This document shows positions 43,523 through 52,239 of a stretch of DNA of 64,000 bases, piece after piece (position 1 is the stretch's first letter; every line of letters begins with the position of its first letter). The position numbers and the translations under genes are program-made. The stretch comes from Cellulophaga sp. BC115SP. Its GTDB lineage: Bacteria > Bacteroidota > Bacteroidia > Cytophagales > Spirosomataceae. Where the stretch lies: positions 1-64,000 of the forward strand of contig NZ_JAAALB010000025.1 in NCBI RefSeq assembly GCF_009905545.1, in the 5' to 3' direction. The notes under the pieces were generated by a model that was not told where the DNA came from, searched no databases, and saw only the letters and a list, made by a program, of their open reading frames with translations.

Positions 43523-44314
43523 TTAATAGAAATTATTACGATTTTTACTCCAGAGTTTTATCAGGATAAAGGCAAAAATCATCCCACCAATATGCGCAAA
43601 ATGGGCAACATTATCGCCTGGTGTTTTGTGTAGTCCTCCATAAAATTCATATAAAGCATATAAAGCTACTAAATATTTAGCTTTGATAGGAATTGGTATT
43701 GGAAAAACAATCAACTCAGTATTGGGAAATAGCATCGCAAACCCCGCCATTACCCCAAAGGTAGCACCCGAAGCGCCAACAGTAGGAGTATTGAGTACTG
43801 CTCGCAAGCTTTCTTCGGCAATAAGAATAGAATCCTGCAAAGTTATACGCCCTGAACTTGGTACATAACTGTAGGCTTCGCTAGGAATACCGCTTGGATA
43901 AAATTGCTCCAAAAATTTATTGAACATACTCAAGTCTGGATGCAAAATGTATGCTCTTGTAGCTTCTTCTAATACAGAGTAGTCATAATACTTCACTCCC
44001 ATATACAAAAGTCCAGCACCGATACCTGTAATAAAATAAAAGGCCAAAAAGCGTTTTTCTCCCCAATATCTTTCGAGTAACGGTCCCATAAAGAATAAAC
44101 CTAACATGTTACTAAATATGTGCATGAAGCTACCATGTACAAACATATAGGATACAAACTGAATTGGATTAAACCGCTCGGAGGTAAAATAGTGTAAACC
44201 AAATAATGAAGTTATCTGATCGTTGTAATGTGAATTAAAACTTTGTACCATAAACACTATAACGTTAATAACGATAAGTGTTCTGACAATAGGAGTTAAC
44301 ATTGGGGTTCTCAT
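43523..44314 (-). CDS. Second rhomboid-family protease
   Basis: The 263-residue membrane protein is a rhomboid protease with catalytic S182 in VGASGATFGVMAG and H241 in AHFAHIGGMIF; HGSFMHIFSNMLGLFFMG gives the H/N oxyanion region. Compared with the neighbouring rhomboid it carries an extra soluble insert of about 70 residues (107-178) before the serine-bearing helix. The two proteins are paralogues with low overall similarity. A near-perfect promoter lies at 44350-44381. Confidence 0.92.
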   Translation of the reverse strand: MRTPMLTPIVRTLIVINVIVFMVQSFNSHYNDQITSLFGLHYFTSERFNPIQFVSYMFVHGSFMHIFSNMLGLFFMGPLLERYWGEKRFLAFYFITGIGAGLLYMGVKYYDYSVLEEATRAYILHPDLSMFNKFLEQFYPSGIPSEAYSYVPSSGRITLQDSILIAEESLRAVLNTPTVGASGATFGVMAGFAMLFPNTELIVFPIPIPIKAKYLVALYALYEFYGGLHKTPGDNVAHFAHIGGMIFAFILIKLWSKNRNNFY

Positions 44315-44349
44315 AGTGCCAAATAAGAGTTATATAGCTAATAAATTAG

Positions 44350-44381
44350 CAAAATTATAAGGTTCGTTTAAAGACGGCAAA
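44350..44381 (-). promoter_or_regulatory. Promoter of the second rhomboid gene
   Basis: Minus strand: TTTG (44381-44378), 20 bases, TAATTTTG (44357-44350). Exact consensus; leader of about 30 bases. Confidence 0.75.
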
Positions 44382-44431
44382 GTATGAAGTGTTCGATACC
44401 TTGAAGACATAACTCAATAACCCAAAACAAG

Positions 44432-44477
44432 AAGCGTTAGTTTATCATCTAAATAGATTTTTGATAAACTAACGCTT
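44432..44477 (-). terminator. Long hairpin after cysS
   Basis: A 16-base perfect stem, AAGCGTTAGTTTATCA with TGATAAACTAACGCTT, encloses 14 bases just past the cysS stop codon. The minus strand goes on to CTTGTTTTGG. Confidence 0.8.
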
Positions 44478-44488
44478 TCTCTTAGATG

Positions 44489-45979
44489 TTATTCTTCGTA
44501 AGCCCAATCAATTTTGGTTTTCATGTCCTTAATAACAAGCCCGTTTGCCTTGAAATAAGTTCTGATTTGGTCTACTTTATCGTACTGTTTTGCCTCTTTA
44601 TATTCTGCGTAAAGTGCCAGCATTCCTTTTGCAAAAGCATCAATATTCGCATTTGACTCTTCTTTTAAGCCTAATACGTCTTCGGTCAATGCTACAAATT
44701 TTTCCTTTAATTCGTTAAATACATCTTCGCCTAATTGTGCAGGTAATACTTGTCCCATATACAATTGATTGATTTTTTTCAACAAATTAAACAAACCTGC
44801 AATTGCTACAGCTGTGTTAAGGTCATCGTTGAGACCATCGTAACAGCCTTGGATACCTTTCTTGACTTCAGTAATTTGTTTTTCGTCTAAAGCAATGCTG
44901 TCATCGGCTTGATAGCTAAGGGTTTTGATAATTCTTAAGCCATTCATCAAGCGCTTATAGCCTTTTTGAGCTGCCTTAAGTGCATCGTTAGAAAAATCTA
45001 GAGTGCTTCTATATTGTGATTGCAACATAAAGAAACGCACCGTCATTGGTGAATATGCTTGGTCGAGCAATGGGTGCGAACCTGCAAATAATTCAGCTGG
45101 TAAAAATGAGTTTCCTAATGATTTAGACATTTTTTGACCATTGACCGTTAGCATATTCGAGTGCATCCAATATCTTACTGGGTCTACACCTGTACTACCT
45201 TTGGCTTGTGCTATTTCACATTCGTGATGTGGGAATTTTAAGTCCATACCACCACCATGAATATCGAAGGTATCACCCAAATATTTGGTACTCATGCAAG
45301 TACACTCCAAGTGCCAACCTGGGAATCCATCACCCCAAGGTGAAGGCCAGCGCATAATATGCTCAGGTGCGGCTTTTTTCCATAAAGCAAAATCAAGCGG
45401 ATTACGTTTTTCGCCTACTCCATCCAAATCACGGGTCTCAACCAAAAGGTCTTCAATTACACGACCTGACAATTTGCCATATTCACCACCTTGTGCGTTG
45501 TATTTGGCAATATCAAAATACACAGAACCATTTGACTCGTAAGCCAAGCCTTTTTCGATTAAGGTCTTTGTTGTTTCGATTTGCTCAACAATATGCCCTG
45601 TTGCAGAAGGCTCGATGCTTGGAGGTAAGAGATTGAATTGGGTCAATACATTATGGAAATCGTTGGTATAACGTTGTACAATTTCCATTGGCTCTAGTTT
45701 TTCTAACTTCGCCATTTTACCAATTTTGTCCTCGCCTTCATCGCCATCGCCTACTAAGTGACCTACATCGGTAATGTTGCGAACATAACGAACTTTATAG
45801 CCAATATGTGTCAAATAACGATAAAGGGTATCAAAAGTCGCAAAGGTTCTAACATTACCAAGGTGTACATAATTGTAAACTGTGGGTCCACAAACGTACA
45901 TTCCCACGTGAGGGGCGTTGATAGGTTGGAAAAGTTCTTTTTCTCTAGTGAGGGTATTATATATTTTTAATGATTGCAT
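44489..45979 (-). CDS. cysS: Cysteinyl-tRNA synthetase
   Basis: The 496-residue class I synthetase charges tRNA-Cys. YVHLGN (38-42 region) is the HIGH motif and GQKMSKSLGNSF carries KMSKS. Zinc-binding residues include C30 in YVCGPTVYNYVHLG and the HLECTCMS and HHECE segments. The C-terminal helical DALR-type domain ends with KIDWAYEE. Length matches the family. It appears monocistronic, ending in a long hairpin. Confidence 0.97.
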   Translation of the reverse strand: MQSLKIYNTLTREKELFQPINAPHVGMYVCGPTVYNYVHLGNVRTFATFDTLYRYLTHIGYKVRYVRNITDVGHLVGDGDEGEDKIGKMAKLEKLEPMEIVQRYTNDFHNVLTQFNLLPPSIEPSATGHIVEQIETTKTLIEKGLAYESNGSVYFDIAKYNAQGGEYGKLSGRVIEDLLVETRDLDGVGEKRNPLDFALWKKAAPEHIMRWPSPWGDGFPGWHLECTCMSTKYLGDTFDIHGGGMDLKFPHHECEIAQAKGSTGVDPVRYWMHSNMLTVNGQKMSKSLGNSFLPAELFAGSHPLLDQAYSPMTVRFFMLQSQYRSTLDFSNDALKAAQKGYKRLMNGLRIIKTLSYQADDSIALDEKQITEVKKGIQGCYDGLNDDLNTAVAIAGLFNLLKKINQLYMGQVLPAQLGEDVFNELKEKFVALTEDVLGLKEESNANIDAFAKGMLALYAEYKEAKQYDKVDQIRTYFKANGLVIKDMKTKIDWAYEE

Positions 45980-46144
45980 CTGATTGGTTGATTATCCTAT
46001 TGTGCCATCTTGATGGTGGCATCATATTGAAATTAAAGGTTGTTTCTGGAAAAGCAATGTATCAGAGGCAACATCGAAAATAAGCACTAAGTTCGGTAGG
46101 ATTAAAGTTCATAAGAGTATAACACATTGAAATTGATACACAAA

Positions 46145-46525
46145 CTAATTACTTCGTTCGGCTAAATCAGCTTGATCTTTTACGAAGTACAAAAAGTCTT
46201 CCGTTTTTTCGATATATGACAAAATTTCATCTGCCATAAAATCTCCAGCAATATCCTTTTGCAGTACTTGATATTCTTGAACAAGCATTTTGATAAATTG
46301 CTGTATGCTATTGGGTACAGGTTCGCTTTTGATGATATATTCTTCGAAAAACGAGAAAGCGGAGTCTAACATCTTGATTACGATACCCCTTTCAGCAAGC
46401 AAGCCACGCATAAGCCATGTACACGCATAATAGCAATGATTGAGCGTGCCACGATAAAAATCGTTTTGATAAAGATATTTGGCACTTTCGATTTCGTCTT
46501 CTGCTCTGAGTATATAATTTTTCAT
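46145..46525 (-). CDS. HEPN-domain protein (orphan)
   Basis: The 126-residue helical protein starts MKNYILRAEDEIESAKYLYQNDFYRGTLNHCYYACTWLMRGLLAERG, the layout of HEPN domains: charged helix, then N-x-x-YYA. The usual RNase motif R-x4-6-H is not clear, so it may be non-catalytic. HEPN proteins often pair with a MNT nucleotidyltransferase as a toxin-antitoxin system; no MNT gene is next to it. A -7 box TAGTTTTG is at 46561-46554. Confidence 0.75.
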   Translation of the reverse strand: MKNYILRAEDEIESAKYLYQNDFYRGTLNHCYYACTWLMRGLLAERGIVIKMLDSAFSFFEEYIIKSEPVPNSIQQFIKMLVQEYQVLQKDIAGDFMADEILSYIEKTEDFLYFVKDQADLAERSN

Positions 46526-46681
46526 CTTGAGCTTTCCGATAATATTTATGACACAAAACTAATAAAACTTCTTGGCTTTCGGTATGAAGTATTTTAACAG
46601 AAGGCCTTATAAAAATATAGCAATCTGTATGCTAGCTTGAACCTGTACCGAATCCGTCTAATCAAATAACGTAAAAAAGAC

Positions 46682-46689
46682 TATCTTTG
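46682..46689 (+). promoter_or_regulatory. -7 element of the GNAT-like gene
   Basis: TATCTTTG is a perfect -7 box 43 bases before the start codon. No good -33 was found. Confidence 0.5.
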
Positions 46690-46731
46690 AAGGATTTTTT
46701 CGCCCAAAACTTTTAATCAACAACCAAACAG

Positions 46732-47907
46732 ATGAGGATTTTAGAAGTTGCTAATGATAAAAAGCTTCAAAAAGAGTTTTTAGAGTTTCCGGTAAAATTA
46801 TATGCCCAAGATGCTAACTGGATTCGTCCTCTTGACCAAGATATAGAAAATACCTTTAATCCTGCTAAAAATAAGCATTTTAACCACGGAGAGTGTATCC
46901 GTTGGATTTTACAAAGTGATAAAGGTGAAACCATAGGACGTGTAGCGGCTTTTATTAATCATGAAACCGCCAAAAATGAAGAGCAGCCTACGGGTGGAAT
47001 GGGATTTTTTGAGTGTATCGAGAATCAAGAAGCGGCATTCTTGTTGTTTGATACTTGTAAAGAATGGCTTGCCAGCCGTGGGATGGAGGCAATGGACGGA
47101 CCAATCAACTTTGGTGAACGTGACTCTTTTTGGGGCTTAATGATAAAAGGTTGGAATCATGAACCAACCTACAAAATGCCTTGGACTAAGCAATATTACA
47201 TTCAGTATTTTGAAGATTATGGTTTCAAAGACTATTTTCAACAATATGTGTATTCGGCGGGTATTTTGACCTCAAAGACTACACAAAGCGTAATGGACAA
47301 AGCCTATCGTGTATTTGCTAATCCTGATATCACCTTTAAGCATATCAAGAAACGTGAATTGCCGAAGTTTGGCGAAGATTTCCGTATTATCTATAACGAA
47401 GCATGGGCAAAATTCCCAGGAGTAAAAGGCATGACCAAGGAGCAGGGACAAAGCCTAGTTGCTCAGATGAAGCCGATTATCGACGAGCAATTGATATGGT
47501 TTGCTTATGATGGAGACAGACCGATTGCCTTTTTTATTGTAATTCCAGATTTAAATCAAATTGTCAAACATTTAAATGGCAAATTTGGGATTTGGGAAAA
47601 AATCAAGTTTATGCTTCTACTTTGGAAAGGTGTTGTGACGCGTACTTGTGGTTTGATTTTTGGCGTAGTACCAGATTATCAAGGGAAAGGCGTGGAGTCT
47701 GCTATTGCTATGAAGCTTCGTTTGGAAGGGATAAAAGATCCTTTTTTCCAGTACGAAACCATTGATATGAACTGGGTAGGCGATTTCAATCCCAAAATGA
47801 ATCGTTTTGTGTCTCAGTTGGGTACAACTCTCGACAAACAATATATTACTTATCGCTATTTGTTTGATAGAGAAAAACCATTCAAGCGTTGCCCACGTGT
47901 AGGTTAA
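46732..47907 (+). CDS. GNAT-like acyltransferase family protein
   Basis: The 391-residue cytoplasmic protein resembles the conserved Bacteroidota GNAT-type proteins that begin with FPVKLYAQDANWIRPLDQDIENTFNP and a NHGECIRWIL segment. A first half rich in aromatic residues (EAMDGPINFGERDSFWGLMIKGW) is followed by an acetyltransferase-like region near FGVVPDYQGKGVESAIAMKLRLE (about 310-332), where the Q-G-K-G acetyl-CoA loop appears. The substrate is unknown. Small hairpins at 47908-47936 and 47940-47954 separate it from the PfkB kinase gene downstream. Confidence 0.8.
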   Translation: MRILEVANDKKLQKEFLEFPVKLYAQDANWIRPLDQDIENTFNPAKNKHFNHGECIRWILQSDKGETIGRVAAFINHETAKNEEQPTGGMGFFECIENQEAAFLLFDTCKEWLASRGMEAMDGPINFGERDSFWGLMIKGWNHEPTYKMPWTKQYYIQYFEDYGFKDYFQQYVYSAGILTSKTTQSVMDKAYRVFANPDITFKHIKKRELPKFGEDFRIIYNEAWAKFPGVKGMTKEQGQSLVAQMKPIIDEQLIWFAYDGDRPIAFFIVIPDLNQIVKHLNGKFGIWEKIKFMLLLWKGVVTRTCGLIFGVVPDYQGKGVESAIAMKLRLEGIKDPFFQYETIDMNWVGDFNPKMNRFVSQLGTTLDKQYITYRYLFDREKPFKRCPRVG

Positions 47908-47961
47908 TCTCAAAATGATGGTTTCCTGTTTTGAGAACTCTCTGGTTTGCAGAGTATTTTG

Positions 47962-47969
47962 TATCTTTG
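47962..47969 (+). promoter_or_regulatory. -7 element of the PfkB kinase gene
   Basis: TATCTTTG, a perfect -7 box 28 bases before the start codon; the -33 is not at standard spacing. Confidence 0.5.
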
Positions 47970-47997
47970 CCAATTATTCAACTATAACAAAAACTAA

Positions 47998-48912
47998 ATG
48001 AGTTTATTAGCTATTGGTTCGGTAGCGTTTGATGCTATCGAGACGCCTTTTGGAAAGACAGATAAAATTATTGGTGGCGCAGGAACATTCATTTCTTTGT
48101 CATCTTCATATTTCAAGACACCCGTAAACCTTGTAGCTGTAGTAGGAGAAGATTTTCCTCAAGAATATATCGAATTACTACAAAACAAAGGAATAGATAC
48201 TACTGGTCTTCAAATCAAACAAGGAGAGAAGTCTTTCTTCTGGGCTGGTCGTTATCATAACAACATGAACTCTAGAGATACCTTGGTAACGGAGTTGAAC
48301 GTGTTGGCTAATTTTGACCCAATCATTCCTGCAGAGTATCAAGACTGTGAGTATTTGATGTTGGGTAACTTGACGCCTGCGGTACAAAAAACAGTAATCG
48401 AACGTTTGGCAAACCGTCCGAAATTGATTGTCATGGATACCATGAACTTCTGGATGGATATTGCCATGGATGATTTGAAAGCTGTTCTTCAGATGATTGA
48501 TGTATTGTGTATCAATGATGAAGAAGCTCGTCAGTTGTCTGGTGAATATTCTTTACGTGTTGCGGCTAAGAAAATTTTGGGCATGGGACCAAAAACCTTG
48601 ATTATCAAAAAAGGTGAACATGGCGCATTGCTTTTCCAAGGAGATAAACTATTCTTCTGTCCTGCACTTCCATTAGAAGAAGTATTTGATCCAACTGGTG
48701 CAGGCGATACTTTTGTAGGTGGTTTTATCGGTTATCTTGCTAAAACAGATGATATTAGTTTCGAAAACATGAAGCGTGCAATCGTTTATGGTTCGGCTAT
48801 GGCGTCATTCTGTGTAGAGAAATTCGGTACAGAGCGTTTGATTGACTTAACTTACGAAGAGCTTTTGTCACGCGTGCAAGAGTTCAAAGAGTTGGCTGGT
48901 TTCGAAGTGTAG
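47998..48912 (+). CDS. PfkB-family carbohydrate/nucleoside kinase
   Basis: The 304-residue ribokinase-fold kinase phosphorylates a sugar or nucleoside with ATP. GGAGTFISLSSSYF near residue 26 is the N-terminal substrate loop. DPTGAGDTFVGGFIGYL (about 233-249) is the C-terminal signature with the catalytic base aspartate, and IIKKGEHGALLF precedes it. No sugar gene is adjacent, so the substrate is open; the sequence does not settle between ribokinase and adenosine kinase-like types. A strong terminator follows at 48939-48976. Confidence 0.92.
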   Translation: MSLLAIGSVAFDAIETPFGKTDKIIGGAGTFISLSSSYFKTPVNLVAVVGEDFPQEYIELLQNKGIDTTGLQIKQGEKSFFWAGRYHNNMNSRDTLVTELNVLANFDPIIPAEYQDCEYLMLGNLTPAVQKTVIERLANRPKLIVMDTMNFWMDIAMDDLKAVLQMIDVLCINDEEARQLSGEYSLRVAAKKILGMGPKTLIIKKGEHGALLFQGDKLFFCPALPLEEVFDPTGAGDTFVGGFIGYLAKTDDISFENMKRAIVYGSAMASFCVEKFGTERLIDLTYEELLSRVQEFKELAGFEV

Positions 48913-48938
48913 AAATTATACCCCACTATATTATCAGT

Positions 48939-48976
48939 AAAAAAGCGGTCGGAAAATAATTTCCGACCGCTTTTTT
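48939..48976. terminator. Bidirectional terminator between PfkB and CBS genes
   Basis: AAAAAAGCGGTCGGAAA pairs perfectly with TTTCCGACCGCTTTTTT. It is closely related in sequence to the terminator at 6214-6252, and both are followed by ATGCTAnnATGCTA. Confidence 0.9.
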
Positions 48977-48977
48977 G

Positions 48978-49020
48978 ATGCTATCATGCTAGTATTAACA
49001 TAATCACTCATACACTCAAT
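48978..49020. repeat. Partial composite repeat after the terminator
   Basis: ATGCTATCATGCTA (48978-48991) is followed by TCACTCATACACTCA (49005-49019), the same order of words as at 6254-6361 but without the GCAAAGCATTGCGTC core. Confidence 0.5.
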
Positions 49021-49457
49021 TAAGATACCCCTCCTGAAATAAAGTTTTGTAAATGATTAATTGTATCTTTTTGATCTTCAATAATAAAGCGAACCAAATC
49101 TCCCATAGAAACCAATCCTACCACATGTTTTTCGGCAATTACAGGCAAATAACGAATATGTTTATCTGACATAATTTCCATACACCGCTCAATACTATCC
49201 TCAAACCTCACCGAAGCTGGATTGGCTTGCATGATTTCTGCTACCGTTGTGTCATGTGAGTTTTTACCCATAATGGCCACTTTTCGTGCATAGTCTCGTT
49301 CTGTAAGCAAACCTTTATATTCGCCATCTTGATATACGATGAGTGCACCAATATTTTTGGAAATCATAATTTCTAGAGCCTCAAAAACAGGTTTATGGGC
49401 CTCAATGGTGTTGACAGTATTTCCTTTGTGTAAGATGAGATGGGATACTTTTTTCAT
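49020..49457 (-). CDS. CBS-domain protein
   Basis: The 145-residue protein consists of a single pair of CBS domains (about 12-70 and 80-138), a Bateman module that binds adenosyl nucleotides. ALIVYQDGEYKGLLTERDYARKV and RYLPVIAEKHVVGLVSMGDLVRFI are the two repeats. The start at 49457 (MKKVSHLILHKG) is preferred; a start at 49517 would add 20 residues unlike the family. The stop lies at the edge of a repeat. Regulatory partner unknown. Confidence 0.88.
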   Translation of the reverse strand: MKKVSHLILHKGNTVNTIEAHKPVFEALEIMISKNIGALIVYQDGEYKGLLTERDYARKVAIMGKNSHDTTVAEIMQANPASVRFEDSIERCMEIMSDKHIRYLPVIAEKHVVGLVSMGDLVRFIIEDQKDTINHLQNFISGGVS

Positions 49458-49572
49458 AATTGTCGGTTTTAAGAATTTGATTACTAATAAATTAACTATC
49501 TTCTTTCTTAAAACCAAATTATTCTTTCAAAAATCCATCTTTGTTTTTCAAAATAATAGAAACTACCTATCT

Positions 49573-50862
49573 TTATTTACCACCAACAGCTACTTCGATA
49601 AGCGAATCTGGGTCAAGATGCTTTTGAGCTGCTTCCAAAATATCTTCAGAGGTGATTTGTTGAATATGCTGAAAATATTGCTGATAAAAGTCAAGAGGTA
49701 ATTGTTCTGACATAATCACTTTGTAACGATCTGCGATTTCAAAAGGCGTATTTAATGAACCTGCAAAGGCGCCAGACATATAATTACGAACCGTCGTAAG
49801 TTCTTCCTCCGAGACAAGTTCGGTACGAAGCACTTGAATTTCTTTTATGATTTCGTCGATGGTCAGTTGTGTAAATTCTTTTTTAACGTCAGTGCCAACA
49901 ATAAAATATCCATTTTTGGAGAAAGGAACTACATTTGAGCCTATGCCGTAAGTTAACCCTTTTTCTTCACGAATATTCTTCATAAGTCTCGAACCGAAAT
50001 ATCCTCCTAGTACTTCATTTACGATTAACATATTGAAATAATCTGGATGCGAACGAGTGAAAAGTTGTTTTCCCAGACGAATAGAAGATTGTAAAGCATT
50101 CTCTTTTTCAATTAAAAAAGATGTTGCTTCAATTCCTCCATCGGTGTGCTCGTAGCTAGAAGTATGAGCGTTTCCAACAGGAATATTGCCCAGAATATTG
50201 TTTACTGCTTCTATTTCTTGCTCAGTAATTTTACCAGAAAGGAATATTCTGAAAGGCTGGTTTTGCCAGTGAGATTGATAATACTTGACTAAATTCTCTC
50301 TGGTAATATTCTCAATAATTTCTTGGCTTAAATTAGTACCGTAGGGATGAGTCTCACCAAAAATGCTATTTCGTATTTTTTGGTTTGCCACAAAAGACGT
50401 TTTCTCTTGATTAACCTGAATAGTTTGTTGTTGGATTTTTTTGATGGTATCTAATTCCTTTTGAGGAAAAATTGAATCCTGCAAAATTTCCTGAACCATA
50501 GGTAGTAATTGCCCTAAATGTTTGCTCAAACCATAAACCACAAAGCTAGCTCTATCAACACTGTGGGTAAACTCGGTAAATGCTCCATATTGATCAAAAA
50601 ATTGATTAATACTTGCAGAGTTATGAGCAGAGGTGCCTTCATTGAGCATTTTAGCGGTAAAGAAAGAAATGCCCTTATTATCGTCAAACCAGTTGCCTGC
50701 ATTAAAAATCAACTCTAATTTGATAATAGGCTGTTCTCCTACATTAATAATATGTAGTGGTAAGCCATTGCTCAAGGTGATATTTTTGACAGGAGGGATA
50801 AATACCTCTTGAATTGTTTGAAATGCAGGAGTAATAGAACGATCTAAAATATCTATAGCCAT
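49573..50862 (-). CDS. M16-family peptidase homologue lacking the zinc motif
   Basis: The 429-residue protein has two M16 (insulinase/processing-peptidase) domains: an N-terminal one (about 25-170) and a C-terminal one (about 180-360; LGGYFGSRLMKNIREEKGLTYGI). Active members have HxxEH in the first domain, but the aligned segment here is GISFFTAKMLNEGT (64-77), so both zinc histidines and the glutamate are missing. It is thus like the non-catalytic subunit of a two-subunit M16 peptidase. No signal peptide is evident and no active partner is adjacent. A role as an assembly partner is inferred. Confidence 0.88.
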   Translation of the reverse strand: MAIDILDRSITPAFQTIQEVFIPPVKNITLSNGLPLHIINVGEQPIIKLELIFNAGNWFDDNKGISFFTAKMLNEGTSAHNSASINQFFDQYGAFTEFTHSVDRASFVVYGLSKHLGQLLPMVQEILQDSIFPQKELDTIKKIQQQTIQVNQEKTSFVANQKIRNSIFGETHPYGTNLSQEIIENITRENLVKYYQSHWQNQPFRIFLSGKITEQEIEAVNNILGNIPVGNAHTSSYEHTDGGIEATSFLIEKENALQSSIRLGKQLFTRSHPDYFNMLIVNEVLGGYFGSRLMKNIREEKGLTYGIGSNVVPFSKNGYFIVGTDVKKEFTQLTIDEIIKEIQVLRTELVSEEELTTVRNYMSGAFAGSLNTPFEIADRYKVIMSEQLPLDFYQQYFQHIQQITSEDILEAAQKHLDPDSLIEVAVGGK

Positions 50863-50928
50863 GTATATGAGAATGCTTTTGTATGAATAAAGTGAAAGCT
50901 GAAATTAGTCATTGAAGAGTATAAAAAC

Positions 50929-50958
50929 AAAAAAGACATTTCCGAAGAAATGTCTTTT
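50929..50958 (-). terminator. Terminator after porV
   Basis: AAAAGACATTTC pairs with GAAATGTCTTTT around CGAA; the minus strand ends in TTTTTTGTTTTT. Confidence 0.88.
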
Positions 50959-50982
50959 CTATTAATGTAGTATCTAAGAATC

Positions 50983-52143
50983 TTAGTTAGCTGATACTTT
51001 TGGCGCTGAATTTAGGTTTGCTTGTAAAGAAACTCTAAGTGTGTTTGCCAATGGGCTTCCACTTCCAGTAGGAATCAAATATGAAAAGTCTAAACTATAT
51101 TTTTTCTCAATTTTGATACCAAAACCAACTGTTGCGTATTTACGATTACCTTTCCAACCATTTTCGTAGAAGTAACCTACACGTCCAGCAAACATATCGT
51201 TGTATAAATATTCTGTACCAAATGAAAGGTTAACTTCTTTTAACTCTTCACTGAAACCACCTGGCGCATCACCGAATGAACCTAAGATACCACCAATAGC
51301 AGTAGAAGGTTGAATCAATTTGCCATTTGAATCATATTTTGGAGTCGGTACCATCAATTTATTGATGTCCAATGTTAAAGTAAGTTTATTGCTAGCATCA
51401 ATAGAGTTGATAGCAGCAAAACCAGCCTTTAGGTTAGTTGGAATGAAGTTAGATTCATTACCACCATAAGATACACGACCAGAGATATTTTGAATTGCTA
51501 CCCCCCAGTTATAGTTCCAAGGCTTATCAGTTTTAGAGGTATGGAAAATACCAATATCAGCTGCTACAGAGTTTACAGGTTGAGCAGTAAATGTACCACC
51601 TGATGAATTAGTTACTGTTCCGTTGAACAATGTAGAGTTGATATACTTGATGTTAACCCCTAAGCCTAGTTTATCCGATAACTTACGAGAATAAGAACCT
51701 GTTAGGGCATATTCTTTTGAGTTGAAATTACCAAGGATAGAACCATTGTTATCAGTTTGTTGGAATACCCCCATATCAAAATAATGGAGAGATAGGCCGA
51801 TTACATCACCACCTTTTAACTTTTTGTATCCGCTAACATTTAGGAGAGCCATGTCATTTACCAATTGGCGAAGCCATGGAGTGTATGATAAAGAAACACC
51901 AATATCTTTGTTAGAGAAAGGCATTTTACCTGGATTCCAAAAAATTGCATTAGCATCACCATCAGCGTTTGATGTTGCCACACCAGCGTCACCCATACCG
52001 GCAGCACGTGCATCTGGAGTTTGAATTAAAGAAGTAATTACCGGTGACGGTGCATTTCTAACTTGAGCTACAACACTTGCAGCAGACATTGTCAATCCAA
52101 GCATCAAAGACGCTCTTAGAGCGTTTGTAACTTTTCTAATCAT
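50983..52143 (-). CDS. porV: Type IX secretion outer-membrane protein PorV (LptO)
   Basis: The 386-residue outer-membrane barrel of the FadL-like fold has a signal peptide (about 1-27). It starts with PSPVITSLIQTPDARAAGMGDAGVATSNADGDANAIFWNPGKM, the characteristic PorV opening. PorV shuttles type IX secretion cargo from the SprA translocon to the PorU attachment site. It lies 96 bases downstream of porU in the same direction, the standard gene order, and ends in a strong terminator. Length matches the family. Confidence 0.95.
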   Translation of the reverse strand: MIRKVTNALRASLMLGLTMSAASVVAQVRNAPSPVITSLIQTPDARAAGMGDAGVATSNADGDANAIFWNPGKMPFSNKDIGVSLSYTPWLRQLVNDMALLNVSGYKKLKGGDVIGLSLHYFDMGVFQQTDNNGSILGNFNSKEYALTGSYSRKLSDKLGLGVNIKYINSTLFNGTVTNSSGGTFTAQPVNSVAADIGIFHTSKTDKPWNYNWGVAIQNISGRVSYGGNESNFIPTNLKAGFAAINSIDASNKLTLTLDINKLMVPTPKYDSNGKLIQPSTAIGGILGSFGDAPGGFSEELKEVNLSFGTEYLYNDMFAGRVGYFYENGWKGNRKYATVGFGIKIEKKYSLDFSYLIPTGSGSPLANTLRVSLQANLNSAPKVSAN

Positions 52144-52239
52144 TGTTTTTAAAGTTAAAGTTGTTCGGATGAGGCACGTTCCAAAAGTAATATATTTTTA
52201 TGCTAAACAGAAGCTATGCCCTAAAATCCTTTACTTAAA

